Shown here in pieces: positions 19,364 through 27,411 of a stretch of 36,843 bases of DNA. The notes below the pieces were generated by a model that was given only the letters and a program-made list of their open reading frames with translations, did no database searches and was not told the origin of the DNA. The translations under genes and the position numbers were made by a program. The stretch is taken from the NCBI GenBank assembly GCA_016866775.1, contig VGLJ01000048.1:1-36843 (forward strand). The letters are read 5' to 3'. Origin of the DNA: Candidatus Rokuibacteriota bacterium (GTDB lineage: Bacteria > Methylomirabilota > Methylomirabilia > Rokubacteriales > CSP1-6). Numbering within the stretch: the stretch's first letter is position 1; each line of letters opens with the position of its first letter.

Positions 19364-19814
19364 AGTACATCTGCTCCGCGTTCACGCCCTCCTTGTCGAA
19401 GTAGACGACGAGGCCGGAGCGGTACGCGGCGAACTTCCTGCCTCTTTCCACGCTGGCGATGTCCGGTTCGCCCCAGCCGTCGAGCACGGTCTTCCGCGTG
19501 AAGATGCCGGGCTTCGGCTCGAGGAGCATCTGCCGCACGACGTCGGGCTTGTACCCCTGCGGCGTGAGCAGACCGAAGTCGATGGTGACCTTCTTCGCAC
19601 CCGTGGGGGCCTGCGCACCCTCGTAGAGCCACCGCGTGGTGTCGTAGCCCTCGAGCTTCTCGCTCGTGACCGTCGAGGGCGCGCCGAACCGCGCGCGCAC
19701 CGCGGCCTGCGTGGTCTCGCCGGGCCGCACCGTGGACCATTCCGCACTGTCGACGGCGGCCGCGAGCGCGAGCGTCGCGGCGAGGAGTGCCCCGGCGACG
19801 ACGAGCCGGCGCAT
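19314..19814 (-). CDS. Periplasmic BamE/SmpA-like small protein
   Basis: A 166-aa protein with an N-terminal signal peptide (RRLVVAGALLAATLALAAAV, cleaved about residue 23). The mature part starts with EWSTVRPGETTQAAVRARFGAP, the G-x-T-x-x-x-V-x-x-x-F-G-x-P pattern of the SmpA/BamE fold. A second copy-like segment (VLDGWGEPD, RSGLVVYFDKEG) may be the paired strands of the same fold. There is no lipobox cysteine, so it is probably soluble rather than a lipoprotein. The ATG shares one base with the gamma-glutamyltransferase stop (TGATG). The Pro-rich tail ([14 protein letters not shown]) is encoded antisense to mak. Function not known. Confidence 0.7.
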   Translation of the reverse strand: MRRLVVAGALLAATLALAAAVDSAEWSTVRPGETTQAAVRARFGAPSTVTSEKLEGYDTTRWLYEGAQAPTGAKKVTIDFGLLTPQGYKPDVVRQMLLEPKPGIFTRKTVLDGWGEPDIASVERGRKFAAYRSGLVVYFDKEGVNAEQMYFTPPQPPAPGGAPSRR

Positions 19815-21412
19815 CAGAGGCCGAGCGCGACGCCGTCGCCGCGCGGGTCGGCGCCGCCCATCATGACGCCGTCGCGGAACGTGATCGCGTGCGCGTGCCC
19901 TACCTTCGTGAAGAGCGCCGGCGCCGGCTTGACGGTGTGGCCCTTGCGCGCGAGCCCGGTGAAGACGCGCGCGGGCAGGCGGCTCTCGAGATGGATCGCG
20001 TCGGCCGGATCGTCCGGCAGGAACTCGCCGATGAGGAAGCGCGGACGCTCGATGGCTTCCTGCGGGTCCATGCCGTAGTCGAGGATGTTCGTCAGCACCT
20101 GCAGGTGAAACATCGCCTGCCCGTTGCCCCCCATCGTCGAGAACGCGATGTGCGGCCGGTCGTCCCGCGTGACGATCGAGGCGATCAGCGTGTGGAACGG
20201 CTGCTTGCGCGGCGCGAAGACCGCCGGGTGCTGCGGCTCGTACGTGAAATGCCGGCCGCGGTTCTGCAGCAGAACGCCCGTCCCCGGCACGACGATGCCC
20301 GAGCCGAAGATGTTGAAGACCGACTGGATGACACTGGCGACGTTGCCCTGCGCGTCCGCGACAACGAAGCCCGTCGTGTCGCCTTCGGGATCACCGGCTG
20401 CGTAGGCCTGCGCCTTCTTCGGGTCGAAGGCGTGGCGCCGCTTCGCCGCGTAGTCCTTCGAGAGCAGCGTCTCGACGGGCAGGCGCGCCCGAGCGGGATC
20501 GCCGATCCACCGGTCGCGATCGGCGTACGCGAGCTTCACGGTCTCCAGCAGCAGGTGCAGATGCTCCACGGAGTGGATCGTGCGACGTGAGAGCGGAAAG
20601 CCTTCGAGGATGTTGAGACCGATCAGCGCGGCCAGCCCCTGCGTGGGTGGGGGCGTCTCGTAGACCGTCGCGCCGCGATATGTCGTGCTGATCGGGTCGC
20701 GCCACGCGCCGGCGTGACGCGCGAGATCGTCGTCGGTCAGGAACCCGTCCGCGGCCATGCGCGCGGCGATGGCGCGGCCCACGCGCCCGCCATAGAAGAG
20801 GTCGGGCCCGTCGGTCGCCAGCGCCTTCAAGGTCCGCGCGAGGTCGTCCTGCACGAACGTGGCCCCGAGCGCCGGCGCGCGGCCGCCGGGTGTGAAGATC
20901 CGCTGCCATTCGGGATCGGGGTTGCCCGGCGCGAACTCGGCGATGTACTGGCTCTGCAGCGACGTCATCGGATAGCCGTGCTCGGCGCAGCGGATCGCCG
21001 GCGCGAGCAGCTCTGGAATCGGGCGCGTGCCGAAGCGCTCGTGGAGCATGAACCAGCCGCGCACGCAGCCGGGCACGCTCACTGTCGGCGCGCCGATCAC
21101 GGGCAACCGCGTGAGGCCGCGCCGCGCGAGCTCGTCGAGCCCGGCGCGCGATCCCGAGCGTCCCGCGCCGTCGAGGAAGTGGATCCGCCGCGTCGCGGCT
21201 TCGTAGTAGAGGCAGAAGATGTCGCCGCCCACGCCGCACATCGCGGGCTGTGTGACCGCGAGCACCGCGTTCGTGGCGATCGCCGCGTCGGCCGCGGTGC
21301 CGCCGGCGCGCAGCACGTCGATGCCGGCGAGGGTCGCCCACGGATGGCACGCCGAGACCATACCCTCGCGGCCGAGCGCGACGGGACGATGCGAATAACC
21401 AACACTCGGCAC
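19814..21412 (-). CDS. Gamma-glutamyltransferase family protein
   Basis: Ntn-hydrolase family enzyme made as a precursor that cleaves itself. The 532-aa protein has MVSACHPWATLAGIDVLRAGG and the VGGDIF region in the large subunit. The processing and catalytic nucleophile is Thr346 in GDTTGFVVADAQGN, followed by NRGRHF and STMGGNGQAMFHLQVL in the small subunit. There is no signal peptide, unlike classical periplasmic gamma-glutamyltransferases; cytoplasmic relatives include oxamate amidohydrolase-type and other acylases, so the substrate is open. The start is GTG at 21412 with a strong GAGGAGGT site 8 nt before it. The gene lies between the AIR-synthase-like gene (upstream) and the BamE-like gene. 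Confidence 0.9.
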   Translation of the reverse strand: MPSVGYSHRPVALGREGMVSACHPWATLAGIDVLRAGGTAADAAIATNAVLAVTQPAMCGVGGDIFCLYYEAATRRIHFLDGAGRSGSRAGLDELARRGLTRLPVIGAPTVSVPGCVRGWFMLHERFGTRPIPELLAPAIRCAEHGYPMTSLQSQYIAEFAPGNPDPEWQRIFTPGGRAPALGATFVQDDLARTLKALATDGPDLFYGGRVGRAIAARMAADGFLTDDDLARHAGAWRDPISTTYRGATVYETPPPTQGLAALIGLNILEGFPLSRRTIHSVEHLHLLLETVKLAYADRDRWIGDPARARLPVETLLSKDYAAKRRHAFDPKKAQAYAAGDPEGDTTGFVVADAQGNVASVIQSVFNIFGSGIVVPGTGVLLQNRGRHFTYEPQHPAVFAPRKQPFHTLIASIVTRDDRPHIAFSTMGGNGQAMFHLQVLTNILDYGMDPQEAIERPRFLIGEFLPDDPADAIHLESRLPARVFTGLARKGHTVKPAPALFTKVGHAHAITFRDGVMMGGADPRGDGVALGL

Positions 21413-21440
21413 GGGCGCTTACCTCCTCGGCACTCGCGGA

Positions 21441-21463
21441 GGGCGCGGATTCATTCCGCGCCC
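21441..21463 (-). terminator. Hairpin at the end of the AIR-synthase-like gene
   Basis: GGGCGCGGA-ttcat-TCCGCGCCC is a perfect 9-bp stem with a 5-nt loop that contains the TGA stop of the upstream gene. No U-run follows, and the ribosome site of the next gene lies about 10 nt downstream, so it may attenuate rather than end transcription or act as a stabilising structure. A second stem, CTTGGGGGG/CCCCCCAAG, lies at 21477-21505 inside the coding end. Confidence 0.4.
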
Positions 21464-22515
21464 GCAGCGTGGGGGGCTTGGGGGGCGCGCCTCGCACCCC
21501 CCAAGGCAAACAATCGCGTGATTTCGTCTTGATGGAAGATCGGCAAAAGCTGCTGGCGCGCGCCATCGACGAGCGTGCACCCCTGCTCGCGCGGCACGAC
21601 CTGGCCGATGAAGTGACAGTCGATCGACTCGCGCGCGAGCGCGTGGATGACCGCGCCCGCTTCGGCGGGCGACAGCGTCATGAGGAGCGCGCCGCTCGCG
21701 ATCGTCCCCAGCGGATCGAGGCCGAACGCGTCGCAGAGGATCCGGCCCTCCGGCAGCGTCATGATGCGGTCGCGATCGATGCGGAGGCCGACGCCGCCGG
21801 CGTCGGCCATCTCGTGGAGCGCGGTCGCGATCCCGCCTTCGGTGGGATCGTGCATGGCGTGGACGCTCGCGAGCTCGCAGGCGATCTCCGCCTCGGGCAG
21901 CACGCTGAGACCCGGCGTCCGCAGGAAGCCCTTCGCCTTGCGGATCACGGAGGCGGCGACGCCGCGCGCGCGGAGCTCCGCCTCCTTCTCGCGCGCGATG
22001 ATCGCCGCGCCCTCGAGCGGGACGCCCTTCGTCATGACGACCGCGTCGCCCACCTGCGCGCCACCGGTCGTCACCAGCTTGTCCTTCGCGACCTCCCCGA
22101 GCATCGTGCCGGCGACGATCGGGCGATCGAGACCGTACGTGATCTCGGTGTGGCCGCCGACGAGCGCGACCTCCATGTCCTCGCACGCCTCGTGCAAGCG
22201 CGCGAAGAGCGCCGTGACGTCGCCGTCGGAGGTGCGGCCCTCGGGCAGCAGGATCGTCGCGAGGAACCAGCGCGGGCGCGCGCCGCGCACGGCGATGTCG
22301 TTCGCGTTGACCTGGAGCGCGTACCACGCGACGTCGTCGGTGGCGAACGTGATGGGATCGCTCGTGGCGACGAGATAGCGGTCGCCCATGTCGATCACCG
22401 CTGCGTCCTCGCCCACGCGCGGGCCGACGACGACGCGCGGGTCCTTCACGGCGAGCCGCTCGAGGAGCGCCTGCAGCGTGCGGGCGGGAAGCTTTCCGAC
22501 GGGGAGAAACGACAT
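21451..22515 (-). CDS. AIR synthase-related protein (PurM/HypE superfamily)
   Basis: A 354-aa protein of the PurM/HypE/ThiL/SelD fold, which binds ATP across a dimer interface. The N-terminal domain has VGPRVGEDAAVIDMGDRYLVATSDPITF, the ATP-binding Gly-Glu-Asp-Ala motif, then WYALQVNANDIAVRGARPRWFLATILLP; these are quoted as consecutive parts. The second domain has VGGHTEITYGLDRPIVAGTM and MHDPTEGGIATALHEMA. The closest pattern is HypE-like, but the C-terminal Cys tail that HypE uses for carbamoyl dehydration is absent; the tail is a non-conserved GARRAPQAPHAAGAE. No hydrogenase or purine genes are nearby, so the reaction is unknown. It follows the DUF2889 gene by 15 nt. Confidence 0.8.
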   Translation of the reverse strand: MSFLPVGKLPARTLQALLERLAVKDPRVVVGPRVGEDAAVIDMGDRYLVATSDPITFATDDVAWYALQVNANDIAVRGARPRWFLATILLPEGRTSDGDVTALFARLHEACEDMEVALVGGHTEITYGLDRPIVAGTMLGEVAKDKLVTTGGAQVGDAVVMTKGVPLEGAAIIAREKEAELRARGVAASVIRKAKGFLRTPGLSVLPEAEIACELASVHAMHDPTEGGIATALHEMADAGGVGLRIDRDRIMTLPEGRILCDAFGLDPLGTIASGALLMTLSPAEAGAVIHALARESIDCHFIGQVVPREQGCTLVDGARQQLLPIFHQDEITRLFALGGARRAPQAPHAAGAE

Positions 22516-22530
22516 CGGCGCAGGAGTATA

Positions 22531-23406
22531 TCAGGCGAGCAGCTTGAGCACGTCCGCCGTCAGATCGAACAGCTGCGCGCAGCCGCTCGCGCCGCCGACG
22601 AGACCGCTCACGCGCTTGCGGAGGCCGGCATCGACGGTCTCGCCGACGAGCGCCTTGATCCGTCCCTGCGGCTCCGAGCAGATGCCGGCGTAGGGCAGGC
22701 GCGAGGTCACCGACTCGGCGCGCGTGATGCGGCCGGTCGTCGCGTCGATCTCGTACGTGAGGTCGAAGCCGTGCACGTTGTCGTGCATCGAGTGGAACAG
22801 CCGCAGCGTGCCGTCGACGCGCTCCACGCGCGCGACCTTGCGGCGCACGAAGACGCGCGTCTGTCCCGGGCGCGGGCTGTAGAGGTCGGGCTGCATCGGC
22901 GACACGACCGTACGCGTGCCGAGCAGCGCGCGGCCCGCGGCGCTGTACGTGAAGCAGGAATCCGGCAGGTCGATCCACCCGGTCGTGTCGAGCGTCCAGC
23001 ACTCGGCGGCGCCGCCGCTGGCGCGCTCGGCCTGATCGCGCGGGAGCTTCGCCACCTGCCGCGCCAGCCGCGCGACCTCGACCACCGCGTCGACGAGCAG
23101 TGCTCCGCCCGGACCGCGACCGACCGCCTCGGCCGCCGCGCGCGTGAGGCCGCCGACCATCCGGACGCCGGCGAGGCGCGGGATCGCGGCGACGGCCGCG
23201 GGATCGACGTCGCCTTCCGCGCGCGCACGCGCGTCGCGGATCACGTACTCCGGCGACGGGAGCGCGACCGCGCTGAGCTCGACCGTGCGCTCGGGCTCGA
23301 CGAGGCGCACGGTGTGCGTGAACGCGTCGTCGTGGGTGTTGTCGGTCCACCCGTCCATCACGCGCTCGTAACGCGCGCGCCCCGCGAGCACCGAGGGCGT
23401 GATCAC
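22531..23406 (-). CDS. DUF2889 family protein
   Basis: A 291-aa protein starting at the GTG at 23406, which overlaps the YHS gene stop by 4 nt (GTGA). Typical text is RARYERVMDGWTDNTHDDAFTHTVRLVEPE near the start (a conserved DUF2889 opening), GVRMVGGLTRAAAEAVG in the middle, RVFVRRKVARVERVDGTLRLF and FDLTYEIDATTGRITRAES later, and the CSEPQGRIKALVG region before the C-terminus; long stretches are named in parts. No signal peptide or membrane segment. The family has no established function. Its coupling to a metal-binding YHS protein and copA is contextual only. Confidence 0.75.
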   Translation of the reverse strand: MITPSVLAGRARYERVMDGWTDNTHDDAFTHTVRLVEPERTVELSAVALPSPEYVIRDARARAEGDVDPAAVAAIPRLAGVRMVGGLTRAAAEAVGRGPGGALLVDAVVEVARLARQVAKLPRDQAERASGGAAECWTLDTTGWIDLPDSCFTYSAAGRALLGTRTVVSPMQPDLYSPRPGQTRVFVRRKVARVERVDGTLRLFHSMHDNVHGFDLTYEIDATTGRITRAESVTSRLPYAGICSEPQGRIKALVGETVDAGLRKRVSGLVGGASGCAQLFDLTADVLKLLA

Positions 23407-23549
23407 GCGCTCAGGTACTTCTCGGGCGCGGCGTCGAACTGCTTCTTGCAGTTGGGGCAGCAGAAGTAATAGGTCTGGCCCTTGTAGCTCGACTGCGCGG
23501 CGGCGCGCGGCGGATCGACGGTCATCTTGCACACGGGATCGAGCGCCAT
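23403..23549 (-). CDS. YHS-domain metal-binding mini-protein
   Basis: A 48-residue protein too small for routine gene calling. It opens MALDPVCKMTVDPP, matching the DPVCGM start of YHS domains, and continues YKGQTYYFCCPNCKKQFDAA and PEKYLSA. Cys7 and the CCPNC cluster are the likely metal ligands. The ATG at 23549 is preceded by AAGGAG at the right distance, and the stop overlaps the next gene by 4 nt. YHS domains accompany copper ATPases and heavy-metal proteins, where they bind or deliver metal. Lying 12 nt after copA, it is probably part of the copper operon. Confidence 0.88.
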   Translation of the reverse strand: MALDPVCKMTVDPPRAAAQSSYKGQTYYFCCPNCKKQFDAAPEKYLSA

Positions 23550-23561
23550 GTCACGACTCCT

Positions 23562-25817
23562 TCACGCGACGGGGCGCGGGCGCCACCGTCTCAGACGCAG
23601 GCTGTTGGTCACGACCGACACCGACGAGAACGCCATCGCGGCGCCCGCGAGGATCGGCGAGAGGAGGATGCCCCAGAGCGGATACAGGAGCCCCGCGGCG
23701 ACGGGGATGAGCACCACGTTGTAGCCGAACGCCCACACGAGGTTCTCCTTGATGATCCTGATCGTGCGGCGCGAGAGATCGAGCGCGATGACGACACCGC
23801 CGACGTCGCCGCGCATCAGCGTGACGTCGGCGGCTTCGATCGCGACGTCCGTGCCCGAGCCCATCGCGATGCCGACGTCCGCCGCCGCGAGCGCTGGCGC
23901 GTCATTGATGCCATCGCCAATCATGGCGACGAGCTTGCCCTCGTCACGCAACGTGCGCACCTGGCGCGCCTTGTCCTCAGGGAGCACGTCCGCGAGAACA
24001 CGGTCGATCCCGGCCTGGCGGGCGATCCCCTCGGCGGTCGCGCGGCGGTCGCCCGTCAGCATCACCACGTCGACGCCGCGGGACCGCAGCGCGAGCACCG
24101 ACGCGGCGGCGTCCGGCTTGAGCACGTCGCCCACGGCGATCACGCCCAGCACGCGGCCCGCGAAGGCGACATAGATCACCGTCCTGCCCGTCTGCGCGAG
24201 CGCGGCCGCCTGCGCGTCGAGCGCGCCGGTCTCGGTGCCGCGTTCGTCCATGAGCAGGCGGTTGCCGATCAGGACCCGCCCGTCGGGCGCCATCGCGTCG
24301 ATGCCCCGGCCCGCCACCGACGTGAACTCGCTCACCGGCGGCAGCGCGAGGCCGCACTCCTTCGCGCGCGCGACGATCGCGGCGCCGATCGGATGCTCGG
24401 AGCCCTGCTCCGCCGCGGCCGCGATCGCGAGCACATCGTCCACCGCGACGCCGGCGGCCACAATCACGTCGGTCACGTCCGGGCGGCCGACGGTCAGCGT
24501 GCCGGTCTTGTCGAAGACGAGCACGTCCACCCGATGCAACTGCTCGAGCGCGGTCGCGCTCTTGATCAGCACGCCGTGCTCGGCGCCCTTGCCCGTGCCG
24601 ACCATGATCGCCGTCGGCGTGGCGAGGCCCATCGCGCAGGGACAGGCGATGACGAGCACCGCCACCGCGTTGGTGAGCGCGTACAGCAGCGACGGCGACG
24701 GTCCGAGCAGCACCCAGCCGGCGAACGTGAGGGCGGCGATCACGAGGACGATCGGCACGAAGACGGCCGCCACGCGGTCGGCGAGCCGCTGGATCGGCGC
24801 ACGTGAGCCCTGCGCCTCGGCGACGAGCTTGACGATGCGCGCGAGCGTCGTTTCCGCCCCGACGCGGGTCGCGCGAACGATGAAGGTGCCGCTGTGGTTC
24901 AACGTGCCGCTGAAGACCGTCGCGCCCGGTTCCTTCGTCACGGGCAGGCTCTCGCCGGTCAGCATCGACTCGTCGAGCGTCGATCGGCCTTCGGCCACGA
25001 CACCGTCGACCGGCACGCGCTCGCCCGGACGGATCCGCACGAGGTCGCCGACGATCACGTCGGCCGTGGGGACGTCGATCTCGGCGCCGTCGCGGAGCAT
25101 GCGCGCCGTGCGCGGCGCCAGGCGCACGAGCCGGCGAATGGCCTCCGACGTCCGCCCGCGCGCCCGCACCTCGAGCCAGCGGCCGAGCACCACGAGCGTG
25201 ATGACCACGGCCGAGGTCTCGTAGTACGTCATCGCGCCGAGGTCCATGAACGCGTGCGGCCACAGCGTCACCGCGAGGCTGAAGAGCCACGCGGCACCGG
25301 TGCCGATCGAGACGAGCGTCGACATGCTCGCGGACCGGTAGCGCAGGTCGTGCAGGAAGCCGCGATGGAGCGACGCGCCGACCCACCACTGCACGGGCGC
25401 GGAGAGCACGAGGAGGAGCCACGGGTTCCGCAGCGCCGCCGGCGCCCACGGGAAGATCTCGGGCATGCTCCCGATCACGACGGGCGCGGTGAGGATCGCG
25501 CCGGCGACGAACCGGCGCCGCAGCGCCCGCTGCTCGGCGGCGCGCCGCGCGTCGTCGCCGTCCGCGGTCTCGCGCGCGGGCGCGGCCGTCGGCGTCACGA
25601 GCTCGTAGCCCGCCGCCGTCACGGCCGCCTGGAGCGCGCCGAAGTCCGTGCGCGCGGGGTCGAAGGCGACATTCGCCTGCTCGGTGGCGAGATTGACGGA
25701 GGCGTCCTCCACGCCGCCGACGCCGCGCAGCGCACGCTCCACCGTGCCGACGCAGGCGGCGCAGTGCATGCCGCGCACGGGCGCGGTCACGTGCTCGACG
25801 GGCGCGCTGGCGGGCAT
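23562..25817 (-). CDS. copA: Copper-exporting P1B-type ATPase
   Basis: Inner-membrane pump that expels Cu(I) using ATP. The 751-aa protein has one N-terminal HMA domain with GMHCAAC (Cys19/Cys22), six to eight hydrophobic segments and the TGESLPVTKEPG actuator loop. The membrane metal motif is Cys392-Pro-Cys394 in VIACPCAMGLATP, the phosphorylated residue is Asp436 in DKTGTLT, the SEHPIG nucleotide-binding motif is present, and GDGINDAPAL forms the hinge. The C-terminal segments YNVVLIPVAAG and MAFSSVSVVTNSLRL carry the Cu+-type ligands (YN, M..S). The ATG at 25817 shares one base with the csoR stop. Upstream in-frame codons belong to csoR in another frame and were not included. Confidence 0.95.
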   Translation of the reverse strand: MPASAPVEHVTAPVRGMHCAACVGTVERALRGVGGVEDASVNLATEQANVAFDPARTDFGALQAAVTAAGYELVTPTAAPARETADGDDARRAAEQRALRRRFVAGAILTAPVVIGSMPEIFPWAPAALRNPWLLLVLSAPVQWWVGASLHRGFLHDLRYRSASMSTLVSIGTGAAWLFSLAVTLWPHAFMDLGAMTYYETSAVVITLVVLGRWLEVRARGRTSEAIRRLVRLAPRTARMLRDGAEIDVPTADVIVGDLVRIRPGERVPVDGVVAEGRSTLDESMLTGESLPVTKEPGATVFSGTLNHSGTFIVRATRVGAETTLARIVKLVAEAQGSRAPIQRLADRVAAVFVPIVLVIAALTFAGWVLLGPSPSLLYALTNAVAVLVIACPCAMGLATPTAIMVGTGKGAEHGVLIKSATALEQLHRVDVLVFDKTGTLTVGRPDVTDVIVAAGVAVDDVLAIAAAAEQGSEHPIGAAIVARAKECGLALPPVSEFTSVAGRGIDAMAPDGRVLIGNRLLMDERGTETGALDAQAAALAQTGRTVIYVAFAGRVLGVIAVGDVLKPDAAASVLALRSRGVDVVMLTGDRRATAEGIARQAGIDRVLADVLPEDKARQVRTLRDEGKLVAMIGDGINDAPALAAADVGIAMGSGTDVAIEAADVTLMRGDVGGVVIALDLSRRTIRIIKENLVWAFGYNVVLIPVAAGLLYPLWGILLSPILAGAAMAFSSVSVVTNSLRLRRWRPRPVA

Positions 25818-26098
25818 CACTTGCCCCGGAAGCGCGTGAAGACCTCGAGCAGCTCGTCGATCTTCCGCTGGCGGTCGTTCTTCGAGCCGGAGCGCATGGC
25901 GTCGGCCACACAGGATTCGATGTGCCGGCCGAGCAGGAGCTTCTCGACCTGCTCGAGGGCGCCCTGCACCGCGGCGACCTGCAGGAGGATGTCGACGCAG
26001 TAGGTGTCGGCGTCGATCATCCGCTGCAGGCCTTGCACCTGCCCTTCGATCCGCCGCAGCCGTCCCTGCACCTTGGCTTTCGTCGTCGCGTCGATCAC
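25817..26098 (-). CDS. csoR: CsoR-family copper-sensing repressor
   Basis: A 93-aa all-helical repressor with no helix-turn-helix. The Cu(I) ligands of the family are present in order: Cys in DTYCVDILLQ, then His and Cys in GRHIESCV. RRIEGQVQGLQRMI gives the basic DNA-contacting helix. In CsoR proteins Cu(I) binding lowers DNA affinity and frees transcription of the operon. The gene is first in the copper operon and starts at a GTG at 26098, directly after its own operator. RcnR/FrmR relatives sense other ligands, but the C-H-C set and copA next to it make copper the likely effector. Confidence 0.93.
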   Translation of the reverse strand: MIDATTKAKVQGRLRRIEGQVQGLQRMIDADTYCVDILLQVAAVQGALEQVEKLLLGRHIESCVADAMRSGSKNDRQRKIDELLEVFTRFRGK

Positions 26099-26101
26099 CG
26101 A

Positions 26102-26116
26102 TACCCCCAGGGGGTA
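26102..26116 (-). promoter_or_regulatory. CsoR operator
   Basis: TACCCCC-a-GGGGGTA is a perfect inverted repeat with 7-bp arms, the G-tract pseudo-palindrome bound by CsoR proteins. It begins 3 bp before the csoR start and reaches the last base of the -10 box, so bound repressor would cover the transcription start. The GGGGG half may also serve as the ribosome site, since there is no other. Confidence 0.88.
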
Positions 26117-26144
26117 GTATGCGGCCAGCGCACGGCCTTGTCAA
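26116..26144 (-). promoter_or_regulatory. Sigma70 promoter of the copper operon
   Basis: On the minus strand a perfect TTGACA (26144-26139) is followed after exactly 17 bp by CATACT (26121-26116). Transcription should start near 26109, giving a leader of only about 11 nt before the GTG. It overlaps the CsoR operator, giving a self-consistent promoter-operator pair. Confidence 0.82.
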
Positions 26145-26168
26145 CCGCGGACACCGGCGGGCGGCGCG

Positions 26169-26516
26169 CTACTCGAAGAGCGACGGTTGCGAGGCGTTCG
26201 TGGCGGCGACGCGCCGGCGCTTGGCGGTCGCCTTGGCCTTGGGCTTCCTCGACGCGGCCTTCGCGGGTGCGGGGAGCTTCCACCCTTTCTGGTGCGCGAT
26301 CCGCTCCCCCTGCTTGATCACGAGCAGGTCGACGAGCCGCGCGAACGGATTGCGGAGGAGCCCGAGGTACTTCTCCCAGTAGCGCGGCGAGTGCGCGAGG
26401 GTGCGCATCGACTCGAGCGCGAGGGTCAGCGACGAGCGGTCCCCTTTGCGACCGGCCAGACGGAGATCGGCGAGGATCTTCTGCCCGCTGACGCGCGACG
26501 GACTCCGCCTCGCCAT
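26169..26516 (-). CDS. Small basic protein ending in a beta-clamp-like motif, unknown function
   Basis: A 115-aa protein not recognised as a named family. The N-terminal two thirds look helical (SGQKILADLRLAGRKGD, ALESMRTLAHSPRYWEKYLG, LLRNPFARLVDLLVIKQGER). A Lys/Ala/Pro-rich linker (residues about 80-105) follows, and the protein ends QPSLFE. QPSLF matches the Q-x-S/D-L-F sliding-clamp binding consensus and sits at the extreme C-terminus, where such peptides are often found. Binding to DnaN is inference. The ATG at 26516 lies 26 nt after the response regulator stop, so it may be the last gene of the mre operon transcript. It ends 25 bp before the -35 box of the copper operon promoter. Confidence 0.65.
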   Translation of the reverse strand: MARRSPSRVSGQKILADLRLAGRKGDRSSLTLALESMRTLAHSPRYWEKYLGLLRNPFARLVDLLVIKQGERIAHQKGWKLPAPAKAASRKPKAKATAKRRRVAATNASQPSLFE

Positions 26517-26542
26517 CGGGCGGGATGCTACCACGCCGGCGT

Positions 26543-27394
26543 TCAGCGCCTCATCACGCCGCGCGCGATCGCCACGAGGTCCTTGACGGCGGCGACCGGC
26601 TTGAACACGACGCCGGCGAAGCCCATCTCGACGAGCTCGTGCGGGCGGTCCTCGTGCGAGGCCACGGCCACGATCGGAAGATCGGGCGAGCGCTCGAGCA
26701 GGCGATTCAGGAGCCACACCCCGTCGTGCTCGCCCCGCGTGAGCGACACGTCGGTGATCACGAGGTCGAGCGCCGTGGACTCCGCGATCGCGAGCGCCTC
26801 GCTGGCCGACGCGACGGCGGTCGCGCGCATCCCGGCGTGCTCGACGGCCTTCTGCATCATGGCGCGCGAGTCCGCGTTCTCCTGGATGACGAGGACGTGG
26901 GGCTCCGCCGTCTCCTTCGGCGCGCGCCCCTGCGCGTGCTCGGAGGCCGGCAGCTGGCTCGCCAGCGTCCAGTAGCGCTTCAGCAGCCTGATGTGCTCGA
27001 CGAACTCCCGGAAGTCCACCGGCTTCGTGACGAAGCTGTTGGCGCCGACGCTGTACGTGGCGTCGATCTCTTCCTTGCGGTCCGACGTGGTCAGCATGAC
27101 GACCGGGATCGAGCGGAACGCGGCGTCGCTCTTCACGACACGCAGGACCTCATGGCCGTTGAGCTTCGGGAGATGGATGTCGAGGAGGATCAAGCCCGGC
27201 CGGGGCGCGCTGGCAGGATTGGACCACTGGTTGCGGTGATGGAGGAAGTCGAGGGCCTCCTCGCCGTCCTTCACCCAGAACACGCGGCGCACGCCTTTGT
27301 CCGCCGCCAGGGTCTTCCGGGTGAACTCGGCATGATCGGGGTTGTCTTCGACCAGGAGGATGTCGACGCCCGCAGGCTGGTCCATGGCTTCCAT
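26543..27394 (-). CDS. Response regulator with two receiver domains
   Basis: A 283-aa protein with two CheY-like domains and no output domain. The first (about 10-130, Rcp1-like) has ILLVEDNPDH, the phospho-acceptor Asp in LILLDIHLPKLNG, MLTTSD and the Lys in VTKPVDF. The second (about 170-280) has VLVIQENADS, an Asp in LVITDVSLTRGEHDG, VAVASHED in place of the usual Thr/Ser pattern, and FKPVAAV, so it retains the acceptor but has a variant acidic pocket and switch residue. It follows rng by 17 nt. An ATG three codons in (27385) is an alternative start. Its histidine kinase is not in the window. It probably acts through protein contacts. Confidence 0.88.
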   Translation of the reverse strand: MEAMDQPAGVDILLVEDNPDHAEFTRKTLAADKGVRRVFWVKDGEEALDFLHHRNQWSNPASAPRPGLILLDIHLPKLNGHEVLRVVKSDAAFRSIPVVMLTTSDRKEEIDATYSVGANSFVTKPVDFREFVEHIRLLKRYWTLASQLPASEHAQGRAPKETAEPHVLVIQENADSRAMMQKAVEHAGMRATAVASASEALAIAESTALDLVITDVSLTRGEHDGVWLLNRLLERSPDLPIVAVASHEDRPHELVEMGFAGVVFKPVAAVKDLVAIARGVMRR

Positions 27395-27411
27395 GATTTC
27401 GGCCTGGCGGG

